Part shown: positions 17,537-25,851 of the stretch, piece after piece | Layout: each line of letters starts with the position of its first letter | Position numbering within the stretch: position 1 is the stretch's first letter | From: Lachnospiraceae bacterium MD308 | GTDB lineage: Bacteria; Bacillota; Clostridia; Lachnospirales; Lachnospiraceae | Direction of reading: 5' to 3' | Length of the DNA: 64,000 nt | NCBI GenBank assembly: GCA_010206225.2 | Contig: VIQU02000006.1 | Span: 1 to 64,000, forward strand | Made by a program: the position numbers and the translations under genes | The notes under the pieces: model-generated | What the model saw: only the letters and a program-made list of their open reading frames with translations | What the model was told of the DNA's origin: nothing | Database searches by the model: none

Positions 17537-17573
17537 ATTATAATCATACCCCCCCCCCCCTGAATTTTGTCAA
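17537..17573 (-). promoter_or_regulatory. Promoter with 12-G homopolymer in the -35/-10 spacer
   Basis: Reading the minus strand, a perfect TTGACA (17568-17573) is followed by 7 nt, then twelve G (17549-17560), then TATGAT (17543-17548) and TATAAT (17537-17542). Spacing is 19 nt to TATGAT and 25 nt to TATAAT; 17 is optimal. A change of one or two G would alter promoter strength. This is the layout of known phase-variable promoters such as porA and opc in Neisseria. It lies about 30-65 bp upstream of the secreted-protein gene. Confidence 0.65.
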
Positions 17574-17591
17574 GTATTGTCTCTTGCTCCT

Positions 17592-18167
17592 TTAGGGCTT
17601 TTTCAAGAAATCCACATAGCATTTACTCTTATCACAGTAACCAGAGATTCCAGACACTTTTCCTTCCATGGTGTACTGCCACATATCTACATCGGACACC
17701 GTAGGCTTTTTACCGTAACGGGCAACCCATCTGGAATACTGCTTCAGTCCCTTAAGATAATTCTTCCACCAGTTCTGGTTCGCATACACACCGCAGCGAT
17801 ATCCTTTCTTTTCCACGATCCTGCCAAATTCCTTTGCGACAGTCTTTGCAAATTTCTCACATCCTGGCTGTTCCAGATCGATATACAGCGGAAACTGTAT
17901 CTTATGTCCCTTTGCCTTTTTCAAAATAAGGTCTGCTTCTTTCTTTGCCGTCTTCTTATCCTTTGCTCTAGAATAAATGTACAGACCGAACGGGATTCCA
18001 TATTTTTCACATTGCGCAATGTTCCTGTCACATCTGCTGTCCATGTTATTAATACTGTCCGATACCCGGATGATCGCACCACCGATACCACTCTTTTTCA
18101 CTTTCTTCCAATCAATCTTTCCCTGATAATAAGATACATCTATTACAGTAAATTTAGATTTTGCCAT
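17592..18167 (-). CDS. GH25-family lysozyme-like glycoside hydrolase
   Basis: 191 residues from the ATG at 18167 (GAGGTG site; a GTG at 18176 is less likely). The GH25 landmarks are present: DVSYYQG near residue 9, YIDLEQ near 100 with the catalytic Asp/Glu pair, and DVDMWQYT near 168. It covers one compact GH25 domain without signal peptide or wall-binding repeats. It is thus either cytoplasmic, exported another way, or an orphan endolysin. It would cut the N-acetylmuramic acid-N-acetylglucosamine bond of peptidoglycan. The neighbouring holin-like toxin is suggestive, but no phage genes are present. Confidence 0.85.
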   Translation of the reverse strand: MAKSKFTVIDVSYYQGKIDWKKVKKSGIGGAIIRVSDSINNMDSRCDRNIAQCEKYGIPFGLYIYSRAKDKKTAKKEADLILKKAKGHKIQFPLYIDLEQPGCEKFAKTVAKEFGRIVEKKGYRCGVYANQNWWKNYLKGLKQYSRWVARYGKKPTVSDVDMWQYTMEGKVSGISGYCDKSKCYVDFLKKP

Positions 18168-18339
18168 AAAATTCACACCTCTATCATAAATTTTTTCGAT
18201 ATAGAATATTCATTCCTCCGTAAATCAGTGCATAAATCGATAAAACTATGCATCCAAAATCATATCTTAAGTTGTTTTTAAGGAATTTTCGATTTGTTTT
18301 AGATATTTAACATATTTTGGACACATTTATCTCTTATAC

Positions 18340-18495
18340 TTAATGTCAGATAGTTGATAAAGAACTTATCACTATCTCCCCCTCATAAAAGTATGCACAA
18401 AGAATTGTGCAACACTTTACTCTCATTCCTTTTAGATAACTATAACAACAACGAGGCCCCACATTCCGCAAGGATGTGGGGCTCTCGTCGTTTCT
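18340..18495 (+). ncRNA. Candidate structured RNA (three consecutive hairpins)
   Basis: Three inverted repeats follow one another in a gene-free stretch: GATAGTTGATAA/TTATCACTATC (18349-18376), TGCACAA/TTGTGCA (18394-18411), and a GC-rich hairpin ACGAG-GCCCCACAT/ATGTGGGGC-CTCGT (18451-18488). The last one looks like a terminator although its T-run is short. No adjacent gene needs a terminator here, so a small RNA is plausible. The strand is uncertain; plus is preferred because the strong hairpin is then last. The flanks 18177-18340 and 18496-18720 hold nothing else I can support. Confidence 0.35.
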
Positions 18496-18721
18496 AATGA
18501 TATTAAAATGATACTATTTTCACTACTCCAATATTTCCCACCCCACTGAACCCATGTGTGTTCTCTTGAAGCTTTCTATCCCGATATGATGTATAAGAGC
18601 CTGATGTTTTCATGGTATATACAATTAAATTCTTGTTATCAATACAAACATAGCAAATATATTGAATTTGATTGTATGATATGATATTCTCAATTTAAAA
18701 AAGTGATATTTTTGGAATCGA

Positions 18722-18727
18722 TATAAT
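18722..18727 (+). promoter_or_regulatory. -10 element of the holin-like toxin
   Basis: A perfect TATAAT lies 71 bp upstream of the small toxin ORF with no good -35 box. The long leader in between contains a GC-rich segment likely to fold and delay translation, as is common for type I toxins. Confidence 0.4.
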
Positions 18728-18797
18728 CTACTTACCCAGGGAGCCGAAGGGGCGATTACGTCAGCCGCTGGACATTGATTGGAAAGGGGCTGGTGCT

Positions 18798-18884
18798 ATG
18801 GTTACATATACTGATCTGTTCACATTTGTAATTATGCTTTGCGCTGTTATAACTCTTGTTATTAATATCAAACGCAAAAAGTAG
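18798..18884 (+). CDS. Small holin-like (Hol-Tox type) membrane toxin
   Basis: 28-codon ORF encoding one hydrophobic helix: a short polar start, then about 17 hydrophobic residues, ending in a basic IKRKK tail. It is preceded by GGAAAGGGG. This matches the putative holin-like toxin family found in many Firmicutes, usually as type I toxin-antitoxin loci. Its stop codon lies inside a hairpin that serves as terminator of a convergent antisense RNA. The peptide would insert in the cell's own membrane. Confidence 0.65.
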   Translation: MVTYTDLFTFVIMLCAVITLVINIKRKK

Positions 18885-18973
18885 CGCCCTCGTCCTGGTA
18901 AGATAAGGCGCTACTTCATGTAACAAATTATTTTCCGGCGGCTAGGTGTACTCTAGCTTTCGGTTCTCTTGTT
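18875..18973 (-). ncRNA. Antisense RNA, candidate antitoxin of the holin-like toxin
   Basis: A minus-strand transcript of about 100 nt is delimited by a consensus promoter (18980-19008) and an intrinsic terminator: AAGTAGCGCC/GGCGCTACTT (18879-18916) followed by TTTTT. Its 3' end overlaps the last codons and stop of the toxin ORF. This convergent overlap is the classic type I antitoxin arrangement. Confidence 0.6.
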
Positions 18974-18979
18974 AAGTAT

Positions 18980-19008
18980 ATTATATGCAATCTCTGAATT
19001 TATGTCAA
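18980..19008 (-). promoter_or_regulatory. Consensus promoter of the antisense RNA
   Basis: On the minus strand: TTGACA (19003-19008), 17-nt spacer, TATAAT (18980-18985), a perfect sigma-A promoter. The strength is expected for an antitoxin RNA that must outnumber the toxin mRNA. No protein ORF lies downstream on this strand, supporting an RNA product. Confidence 0.8.
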
Positions 19009-19092
19009 ATATTTTCCAATCCATTCATACTCTGTCCGGCAACTTATTACTGCTGATTCTGCTATTCACCCTCTAAAGCTTTGTTTTTGGAA

Positions 19093-20262
19093 TCATCTTT
19101 CAGTCGGAAACCATCCCTGATCCACACTCTTTCCCAAATCCCAGCAATCCCATCCACGCCATTGCGGCTCGGTTACCGTGTCAAGCAGCAACTTATAATT
19201 CCAGTAAAAATACCCGCTTCCTTTTCTCCATGCCGCCAGTTGCGCATCTGCAAGCTGACCGTAAAGATTCTTTTTGGCAACAGCGCCCATCTCTTCCGCC
19301 CCGCCAAAATCCATTCCGTTCAATACGCTCTGTCCGCCCTTTGTGTCTGTACCCACCGCATAAGAATTAAACAGGCACCACTCACCGCATATAACCGGAA
19401 CATACTCCTGAACCTCTGCAATATCTTTGGCATAATGCTCCTGTATGTATTCTATATATCCATTCAATGTCTGCTCACATCCCATGCTTTCCGCAAACAT
19501 CAGATATTGATGAGTATCCAGCATAATCCCGGAAAACTCCGGACGGGTCACAAATTCTTTCCATGCCCCAAGCAAAAAGCCATCGTGAAATATAACATAA
19601 GCTTCTTTCTTCATATTTGGCCGCATACGGTCATATGCCTTTTTATAAAAATCTTTAAAAAACTCAAGACTATTAGGAGCGCTTCCCTTCGCCATCTCCT
19701 TATCCACAGGAGGATAGCGGTTCGGCACGTCCATCATTTCCCACATCTCCTCTGTAATAGGTTCATTGATAGGAGTAATACCCAATAATCCTTCACGTGT
19801 GCCGTATCTCTTTGCAAGTTTTTCCAATACATCTAACACAAAATCTACTTCCTTTGGCATCTGGCTCCATTTGCAGACACCACAGATACCGCCGTTATCA
19901 AATCCGTTCTGACTCATAGGCGCAGTGTGCAGATCAATCAATATTTTTATACCATATTTTTCCGCCCAGCCAAATGCTTTGTCAAGCTCCCTGACACACC
20001 CGATAAAAGGAGGACGGTCACCAAATATAAAATACGGAACCGGAATGCGCACCGCATTCATCCCCATACGTTTAATACACGCAAAATCCCTTTCTGAGAT
20101 ATATTCACTGCGGTGAACCTTAATACGCGCTTCATAGACTTCCGGCGGCAACTGCGTCGGCAGATAGTATTCATCTTCTGCCGTTGTGTCTTCAAACAGC
20201 GCCGGACTCATCCATTTTTCCAAAACCAGCCAATTTCCCAGATTAACACCTTTTATATACAT
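19093..20262 (-). CDS. GH5-family glycoside hydrolase (exo-beta-glucanase-like)
   Basis: About 389 residues from the ATG at 20262 (GGAGG site). The start KGVNLGNWLVLE is typical of GH5 exo-1,3-beta-glucanase-like enzymes. The acid/base glutamate is in INEP near residue 162, and the nucleophile glutamate in CGEW near 280. There is no signal peptide, so it acts on oligosaccharides inside the cell. It is last in an operon with a GPH symporter and a GH43 enzyme. The pathway is uptake of short plant- or fungal-type oligosaccharides followed by intracellular hydrolysis; exact linkage unknown. Confidence 0.8.
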   Translation of the reverse strand: MYIKGVNLGNWLVLEKWMSPALFEDTTAEDEYYLPTQLPPEVYEARIKVHRSEYISERDFACIKRMGMNAVRIPVPYFIFGDRPPFIGCVRELDKAFGWAEKYGIKILIDLHTAPMSQNGFDNGGICGVCKWSQMPKEVDFVLDVLEKLAKRYGTREGLLGITPINEPITEEMWEMMDVPNRYPPVDKEMAKGSAPNSLEFFKDFYKKAYDRMRPNMKKEAYVIFHDGFLLGAWKEFVTRPEFSGIMLDTHQYLMFAESMGCEQTLNGYIEYIQEHYAKDIAEVQEYVPVICGEWCLFNSYAVGTDTKGGQSVLNGMDFGGAEEMGAVAKKNLYGQLADAQLAAWRKGSGYFYWNYKLLLDTVTEPQWRGWDCWDLGKSVDQGWFPTER

Positions 20263-20291
20263 AACATCCCTCCGCAATTTTTATTTTCCTG

Positions 20292-21941
20292 CTAATCTAC
20301 CATCTTTGATTCATCTGCTCTGTACTCAAAAAAATCAAAATCTGCATAATGCTTATGCATTGCCCTGTCCGCACAGGTCAGTCCCACAAAAGTCCCTGTA
20401 AATTCTCCATATTTACAATATTCATCTGAGAATTTTGCGGTCTCAAAGCTTCCTCCGATCGGTGTATAAGTTTCACCGTCATAGCTCCATTCAAAATGGA
20501 AGTTCCGACCCTCAATCTGAAGCCGAAGATAAATCGGAACATCAGCTTCAACCCCTATTCTCGTATCCAGCATTTCATATTTCTCTCCGTTTTCCAGATG
20601 AGTAATGGACAATGCGCTTCCATTCAGCGTCTGACTGTAATATTTTCTCAGATTCACATAATTCATATTGTCATAGTAGAGAATCAGCCCGGCGCTGTGC
20701 TGATACACTTCCGGCTTATATTCCATCTTTGTCGTTACTGTGGCATACACACTGGTCAGCTTACGTGCCAGAATACTAACACGATTGAGCGATGTTCTTG
20801 ATTCCTGTCCTCTCATCCTCAGATATCCCGGCCGCGCTTTCAGATCCACAAAACTCTGTGGCATGATTCTGGGAGCATAATACTGTAGTCCAAGCTCTTC
20901 ACTGTCAAAATCGTCAAAATCCGGTATCTGCGGAAGTCTGACTTCCAAAAGATCAGGCTCCTGCACCTTGAGCTTCGCCATGTTGCTTCCGTCTGCCATG
21001 CGAAGCCATCCGTCTTTTGTCCACATCATTTTCTGAATACTGGTCTCACGCCCCAGACTGCAGCTTAACTCCGGTACGAATGGCCTGGAGCACAGATGAA
21101 CCAGATAAGTCTCTCCATCAGGCAGATCCACATAGCTTGCATGTCCGGATTTTTGCAGGATCGAATCGGGATTAAAATATTTCGGTTTCAGATGATCCGG
21201 ATCATGTCTTTCATAGGATTCTCCCGGCTGACTTGTGACGATCGGATTTTCCGGGTCCTTTTCATAAGGTCCCCACACGTTCTCAGAACGCCCCATTGTC
21301 ACACAGTGATTATAACCGGTACCGCCCTCTGCGCACATAATGTAATAATATTTCCCCCGTCTGGTCAGATGAGGAGCCTCGATACATCCTCTGTCCGTAC
21401 CGCCTCTCCAGATTCTTTTCACGTGGCCCATAACTTCTTTTTTCTCCGGATCATATTCTACCATACAGATCTTGCCCGGCTTCTCATACCCTTCTCTTGT
21501 CTCCCATTCCAAAGACACAACGTACTTTCTTCCGTCATCATCGTGGAACATGGAAGCGTCGAATCCAGCAGAATTCAAATATGTCGGCTCACTCCACGGT
21601 CCTCTGATATCCTTCGCTGTTATCACATAATTATCAACATCGAAATAACGGGCATTCATGGAATTCATCACACCATGGACCACATAAAACAGATCTTCCG
21701 GCTCACAGTAAGTCAGACACGGCGCCCAGATTCCCTTTGCACTGGGCAGCTTTCTTAATTCTACCTTCTCATCATCCGTCAGAACATGTGTATATAACTC
21801 CCAATTTTTCAAATCCTTTGAATGATAGACCGGAATTCCCGGAAACCATTCAAAAGAAGATACCGCAACATAATAATCATCCCCTTTTCTGCAAATGCAG
21901 GGATCCGGATTAAAACCTTTAAATATTGGATTATGAATCAT
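20292..21941 (-). CDS. GH43-family beta-xylosidase/arabinofuranosidase-like hydrolase
   Basis: About 549 residues from the ATG at 21941 (AAAGGAG 10 nt upstream; the GTG at 21965 is inside the SD region). It has the GH43 five-bladed propeller with the catalytic-base segment FNPDPC near residue 11, DASMFHDDDG near 120, and the acid CIEAPHL near 176. A C-terminal beta-sandwich (about 320-540) is as in GH43 subfamily 11/12 xylosidases. There is no signal peptide, so it is cytoplasmic. It lies 29 bp from the GH5 gene and 33 bp from the symporter gene. Confidence 0.85.
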   Translation of the reverse strand: MIHNPIFKGFNPDPCICRKGDDYYVAVSSFEWFPGIPVYHSKDLKNWELYTHVLTDDEKVELRKLPSAKGIWAPCLTYCEPEDLFYVVHGVMNSMNARYFDVDNYVITAKDIRGPWSEPTYLNSAGFDASMFHDDDGRKYVVSLEWETREGYEKPGKICMVEYDPEKKEVMGHVKRIWRGGTDRGCIEAPHLTRRGKYYYIMCAEGGTGYNHCVTMGRSENVWGPYEKDPENPIVTSQPGESYERHDPDHLKPKYFNPDSILQKSGHASYVDLPDGETYLVHLCSRPFVPELSCSLGRETSIQKMMWTKDGWLRMADGSNMAKLKVQEPDLLEVRLPQIPDFDDFDSEELGLQYYAPRIMPQSFVDLKARPGYLRMRGQESRTSLNRVSILARKLTSVYATVTTKMEYKPEVYQHSAGLILYYDNMNYVNLRKYYSQTLNGSALSITHLENGEKYEMLDTRIGVEADVPIYLRLQIEGRNFHFEWSYDGETYTPIGGSFETAKFSDEYCKYGEFTGTFVGLTCADRAMHKHYADFDFFEYRADESKMVD

Positions 21942-21974
21942 AACGTATGTACTCCTTTCGACCACAATATATCT

Positions 21975-23348
21975 TTATCTGTCAGCGTTTGCCGCACGTT
22001 TCTGCAAATCGTCAATAATATCAGAGAATTCATCATCTAAACGGTAAAAGCGAAGGATAATAAAACAGCCTGCAAATACCACGATCGGAATCCACACAAA
22101 ACATATGCGGATCGATGTCACTGCTGAAGCTGTCTGCACGGACGCTGTGCCTACATATCCGCCAATTTCTAAGATCAGTCCCAAAAGAGCAGAACCTATG
22201 CCATTTCCTATCTTATATCCAAAGCTGCATGCGCTGTTAACAAGTCCCTCTGTGCGGTATCCTGTTTTCCACTCGCCATAATCAATCGTATCAGAAACCA
22301 TCGCCCACATAGTTGCGCCGCCGCAGGCATTTCCAATACCGCGTATCAGGCTTGTGATTATGATGACCGGTATAGAACCGCCGCCAAATTCCAGAATCAG
22401 CATACCCACGGCAGCAAGAATAAGACCGAGCGAAAATACATTGCGCTTTCCATATTTTTTCACCAATTTCGCGATCAGGAACATACCGATAATCTGAATC
22501 GCATTGTAGATACCATTAATCGTACTGACAAGATCCGCATCGCCTAAAACCTCTTTTGCATAATAAACTGTTGTTCCTCCGTTAATCGCATAATACAGAA
22601 AGAAAAGCGCCAGCACACAGGTCATCATGATCCAGTATTTGTTCATAAACAGCGCAAGGATCCCTTCTTTGACAGGGACATTCTGTGTCTCTGCATCTCC
22701 CGCTGCTGGCTTTACTCTTTCCTTCGTTCCGGCAAAATTAATCAAAAATGCCGCAACCGATAAAACTCCAAGTACCACAAATGCCTTTGTCCACGCAGAA
22801 GCATTATCTCCGAACGCTCTTACTAACGGCAGCGTCACCAGATTAATCAGCAGTGTACCGCAGGTCGCCAGTACATTGCGGAAGATACTGAGAACCGAGC
22901 ACTCGTAAGGATCCTGCGTCATCAGGGCATTTAGTGACGAATACGGTACATTGATCGCCGTATAGATCACGGTAGAGGTAAGATTATATGTAACGAATAC
23001 ATACACCAGCTTCGCCGTCTCTGACATCCCGGCAGGCACAGAAAACAGCAGGATACCTGACACAGCAAACGGGATACACATTCGAAGCAGCCATGGGCGG
23101 GCCTTCCCGAAACGGGACTTTGTGCGGTCAACAATCACTCCCATAATAATATCACTGACACCGTCAAACACTCTCGACACTAACATGATCGTACCAACCG
23201 CAAGAGTATTGACTCCCGCGTAATCCGAATAATAAAACATCAGAAACGCGGACATGGCCGTGTAAATGATATTGCACCCGAAATCACCGCAGCCATAGGA
23301 AAACCGTTCAGCAATCTTTCCGAAAGTTAAGTTGTTGTTTTGATTCAT
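21975..23348 (-). CDS. Glycoside-pentoside-hexuronide (GPH) cation symporter
   Basis: Major-facilitator-type carrier of about 457 residues with 12 hydrophobic segments. The GPH/MelB hallmarks include DxxxD...RTKSRFGKARPWL near residues 65-85. The start at 23348 has GGAGG 8 nt upstream; the longer reading from 23378 runs through that SD. It probably imports the glycoside or oligosaccharide hydrolysed by the GH43 and GH5 enzymes encoded downstream, driven by H+ or Na+. Confidence 0.87.
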   Translation of the reverse strand: MNQNNNLTFGKIAERFSYGCGDFGCNIIYTAMSAFLMFYYSDYAGVNTLAVGTIMLVSRVFDGVSDIIMGVIVDRTKSRFGKARPWLLRMCIPFAVSGILLFSVPAGMSETAKLVYVFVTYNLTSTVIYTAINVPYSSLNALMTQDPYECSVLSIFRNVLATCGTLLINLVTLPLVRAFGDNASAWTKAFVVLGVLSVAAFLINFAGTKERVKPAAGDAETQNVPVKEGILALFMNKYWIMMTCVLALFFLYYAINGGTTVYYAKEVLGDADLVSTINGIYNAIQIIGMFLIAKLVKKYGKRNVFSLGLILAAVGMLILEFGGGSIPVIIITSLIRGIGNACGGATMWAMVSDTIDYGEWKTGYRTEGLVNSACSFGYKIGNGIGSALLGLILEIGGYVGTASVQTASAVTSIRICFVWIPIVVFAGCFIILRFYRLDDEFSDIIDDLQKRAANADR

Positions 23349-23453
23349 TGTAATTATTCCTCCTTTATCTGACCTCATTTGTCTAACTACTTTCTAAAAA
23401 TATACTAAACATTTTCCTATATTTTTGTTATGTGTTTTCACGATATAATTATA

Positions 23454-23484
23454 GGACGATTCCGACCTGTTTACGGAACCGTCC
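23454..23484 (-). terminator. Hairpin at the end of the AraC-like gene
   Basis: GGACGATTCCG and CGGAACCGTCC form an imperfect stem overlapping the last codons of the gene. The T-rich tail is modest. It separates this gene from the symporter operon. Confidence 0.5.
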
Positions 23485-24181
23485 TTAAAGAATCTCTCTT
23501 CTCTTTCGGCGTACAGCCATACTTTTCTTTGAACACACGCATGGCAACACGGTAATTCGTACATCCATGCCGGTCAAATATTTCATTGTATCCAAAACGC
23601 TTTGCAACCTCGCCGACCGAACATTTTTTCTCATGGTTTTCTTTGAGATATACGATAATCTCACTCAATTTTTCCAGATAACGCTCGCTTTTATCCGCAT
23701 GACTTCCGCCAGTCTGAGCCGCATAAGAATGTACCAGCGTGAATAAAAGGTCGTATAGCAGACTGTTAAATTTTAATAAATATCCTTCTGGACGCACATC
23801 ATAGATAACATACATATCACGGAATATTTTTTTGATTTTTTCTAGCTTCGTCTCTTCTATTGCATTGCCTGGGTTCATATTTACATCAAAACAATATTGT
23901 TCCACATCCGGCACATATTTCTTCAAAACCTCTAACGGCACTTGCAGAACAAACGCTTTATTTTTTGTAGCTAATACAGAATGTACGATACGGGAGTTCA
24001 CAATAATAAATTCATCTGCCGTTATAGTCTTCCTCTGCTGCTCGAATGTGACTGTGATACTTCCCTCCAGCACATATACAATCTCCAGATCATCGTGCCA
24101 GTGAGGCGTAACATAACTTCCCATATCTTCTGACAGATAAAATCTCACTTCAATAATCAGGATTCCTCGATACGATCTCAT
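23471..24181 (-). CDS. AraC family regulator with shortened DNA-binding domain
   Basis: 236 residues. The N-terminal cupin-type sensor is intact (HWHDDLEIVYVLEG near residues 27-40, 'HSVL' near 67). In the C-terminal AraC domain, the first helix-turn-helix begins (LSEIIVYLKENH, then VGEVAKRFGYN to ~199) but jumps directly to the second one (EIFDRHGCTNYR...YGCTPKE). About 45-55 residues normally between these points are missing in frame. Specific DNA binding is therefore doubtful. It lies upstream of the GPH/GH43/GH5 operon that it would normally activate. No good ribosome site is seen before the start. Confidence 0.7.
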   Translation of the reverse strand: MRSYRGILIIEVRFYLSEDMGSYVTPHWHDDLEIVYVLEGSITVTFEQQRKTITADEFIIVNSRIVHSVLATKNKAFVLQVPLEVLKKYVPDVEQYCFDVNMNPGNAIEETKLEKIKKIFRDMYVIYDVRPEGYLLKFNSLLYDLLFTLVHSYAAQTGGSHADKSERYLEKLSEIIVYLKENHEKKCSVGEVAKRFGYNEIFDRHGCTNYRVAMRVFKEKYGCTPKEKRDSLRTVP

Positions 24182-24258
24182 GTCTCATAGGTTCCGCAGT
24201 CATCTGCAATTCTTCTTCCACTGATATAATTCTCCTCTGCTCAAAATATAATTTGCTT

Positions 24259-25005
24259 CTAAATTACTCTTGAAAATGAAAGGGGCAGCTCCAGCCCATG
24301 TCCCTCTAAAAGCTCCCTGTCCGTCAGAATCTCTTTCGCGCCTCCATCTGCCGCAATCTTCCCGCCCGACAGAAGTATCACTCTCTTGCAAGTATCATAC
24401 ACAAAATCCAGATCGTGGCTTGCGATGATCTTTGCTCCCGGAAGCTCATTTAGTATATGAATAAGATTCCGTCTGTTTTTCGGATCTAACGCTACGGATG
24501 GCTCGTCAAGGAGCATAAGCTTCGTTCCTACGGCAAGCACAGTAGCTATGGCCGCCAGCTTTTTTTCTCCGCCCGACAGGCGGTAGATCTGCCTGTCTTT
24601 TTTGTCATCCATATGCACCTGCCTGAGCGCTGACATTGCCGCCGTTTGTATCTCTTCCTCGCTTTTCCCATAATTCCTCGGCGCAAATGCCACGTCCTCA
24701 TACACCGTTGACATAAAGAGCTGGCTGTCAGAGTCCTGAAATACATAACCAATCTCCGTGCGGATTTTTCTAAAATTTTCTTTCTTCATCTCAAGTCCCG
24801 AAACCCGCACCTTTCCCTCCTGCATGTCAAGAAGCCCGGTAAGGAGCTTTAAAAATGTCGATTTGCCGGCCCCGTTTTCTCCGATCAGGCCTACACTTTC
24901 TCCGTTCTCAATAGAAAGGTTCATATTGTTCAGAACAGACTTCTGAGAATTTCCCCGCAAATTTCCATATGCGAAAGAAAGATTTTCAATTTCCAGTATA
25001 TTCAT
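24259..25005 (-). CDS. ECF-type nickel/cobalt transporter ATPase (CbiO/LarO-like)
   Basis: About 248-residue ABC ATPase. Walker A GENGAGKST is near residue 42, the Q-loop FQDSDSQLF near 90, the signature LSGGEKK near 142 and Walker B LMLLDEPS near 165. The FQDSDSQLF form is typical of energy-coupling-factor ATPases for Co/Ni. It is last in the operon LarB, CbiMN, CbiQ, CbiO. Given LarB, I infer nickel rather than cobalt. Confidence 0.85.
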   Translation of the reverse strand: MNILEIENLSFAYGNLRGNSQKSVLNNMNLSIENGESVGLIGENGAGKSTFLKLLTGLLDMQEGKVRVSGLEMKKENFRKIRTEIGYVFQDSDSQLFMSTVYEDVAFAPRNYGKSEEEIQTAAMSALRQVHMDDKKDRQIYRLSGGEKKLAAIATVLAVGTKLMLLDEPSVALDPKNRRNLIHILNELPGAKIIASHDLDFVYDTCKRVILLSGGKIAADGGAKEILTDRELLEGHGLELPLSFSRVI

Positions 25006-25048
25006 TTTCATATCCCCTCTGTTTTTACAATCTTCGCAAGCTATTATT

Positions 25049-25816
25049 TCACATCGCCCTTATAAAGGTCAATACTGCAGTCCAGACCAACATGTACAGA
25101 TAATCGCCGTTCCCTGCTTTGTGTTTGCACCGCAGATAAAACTCTCCGTTATACCCGCGCAGCATCATACTGTCATAAACAGTCTGCGCCCTGTCCATAC
25201 TGCGAAGGAGAAGCTGCCCTATCATCGTACCCCACGCTTTATAGTGAACCCCTTTTTGTCCCGGCGCCCGCAGCATATAGGCATCTGTCATCCGCTCTGT
25301 TTCTTTCAGAAAGAGAATGATATAACGGTATACCAGCATAAGGATCGTCACAAACATCTTCGGTATACAAAGCTTCCGAAGCGCATAGCAGATATCCTCC
25401 ATAGAGGTCGTAACCATCAGCGCATAGGAAGCGGATACCGCAAAAATCCCTTTGAACATTAATGTTACCGCAGAAATCATGCCTCCTGTAACCTCCAGTT
25501 CTCCCAACAAGAACATCAGCTTCCTGTCGAAAAACGGATTGGCGATTCCCACCAGACAGACAAAAAGAAGCACAACCTTCATACGTTTCAGTAAAAGCTT
25601 TACAGAGATGTCTCCCATCACAAAAAGCACGATCAGGTATATCCCCATTTTTAGAAGGCCGGACAGATCATATTTCCCAAAGGAAACAGTTAACAGAATA
25701 AAAATGAGCGTCACAAGGAGCTTCGGCAGGGGATGAATCCCCTGCAGCCATCCTGCCTTTCCCGCTTCCATATCCATTTTGTGCAAATCAGTAATCGCAT
25801 CACTTATCCTGCTCAT
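25049..25816 (-). CDS. ECF-type nickel/cobalt transporter membrane protein (CbiQ/LarQ-like)
   Basis: 255-residue T-component with about six hydrophobic segments. The cytoplasmic coupling motifs near the C-terminus are of the AxxxRG type (MMLRGYNGE near residue 222, LLLRSMDRA near 205). The start at 25816 has AGGAG about 10 nt upstream; longer readings to 26083 overlap the upstream gene and are not credible. It couples the ATPase to the CbiM-type substrate component encoded 35 bp upstream. Confidence 0.83.
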   Translation of the reverse strand: MSRISDAITDLHKMDMEAGKAGWLQGIHPLPKLLVTLIFILLTVSFGKYDLSGLLKMGIYLIVLFVMGDISVKLLLKRMKVVLLFVCLVGIANPFFDRKLMFLLGELEVTGGMISAVTLMFKGIFAVSASYALMVTTSMEDICYALRKLCIPKMFVTILMLVYRYIILFLKETERMTDAYMLRAPGQKGVHYKAWGTMIGQLLLRSMDRAQTVYDSMMLRGYNGEFYLRCKHKAGNGDYLYMLVWTAVLTFIRAM

Positions 25817-25851
25817 TTTCAAAGTTTCTCCTACACTTTTACACAGTTCAT

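Noticed and set aside
17592-18884. Prophage remnant or lysis cassette (GH25 enzyme plus holin-like peptide)
   Set aside because: No integrase, structural, packaging or replication genes; the holin-like peptide has its own antisense RNA and fits a type I toxin better.
19081-19788. 235-codon plus-strand ORF opposite the GH5 gene
   Set aside because: It is antisense to a well-supported GH5 gene and lacks any recognisable motif; treated as a shadow ORF.
20496-21758. Plus-strand ORFs opposite the GH43 gene
   Set aside because: The minus-strand GH43 reading has clear catalytic motifs; the opposite-strand ORFs show no coding character.
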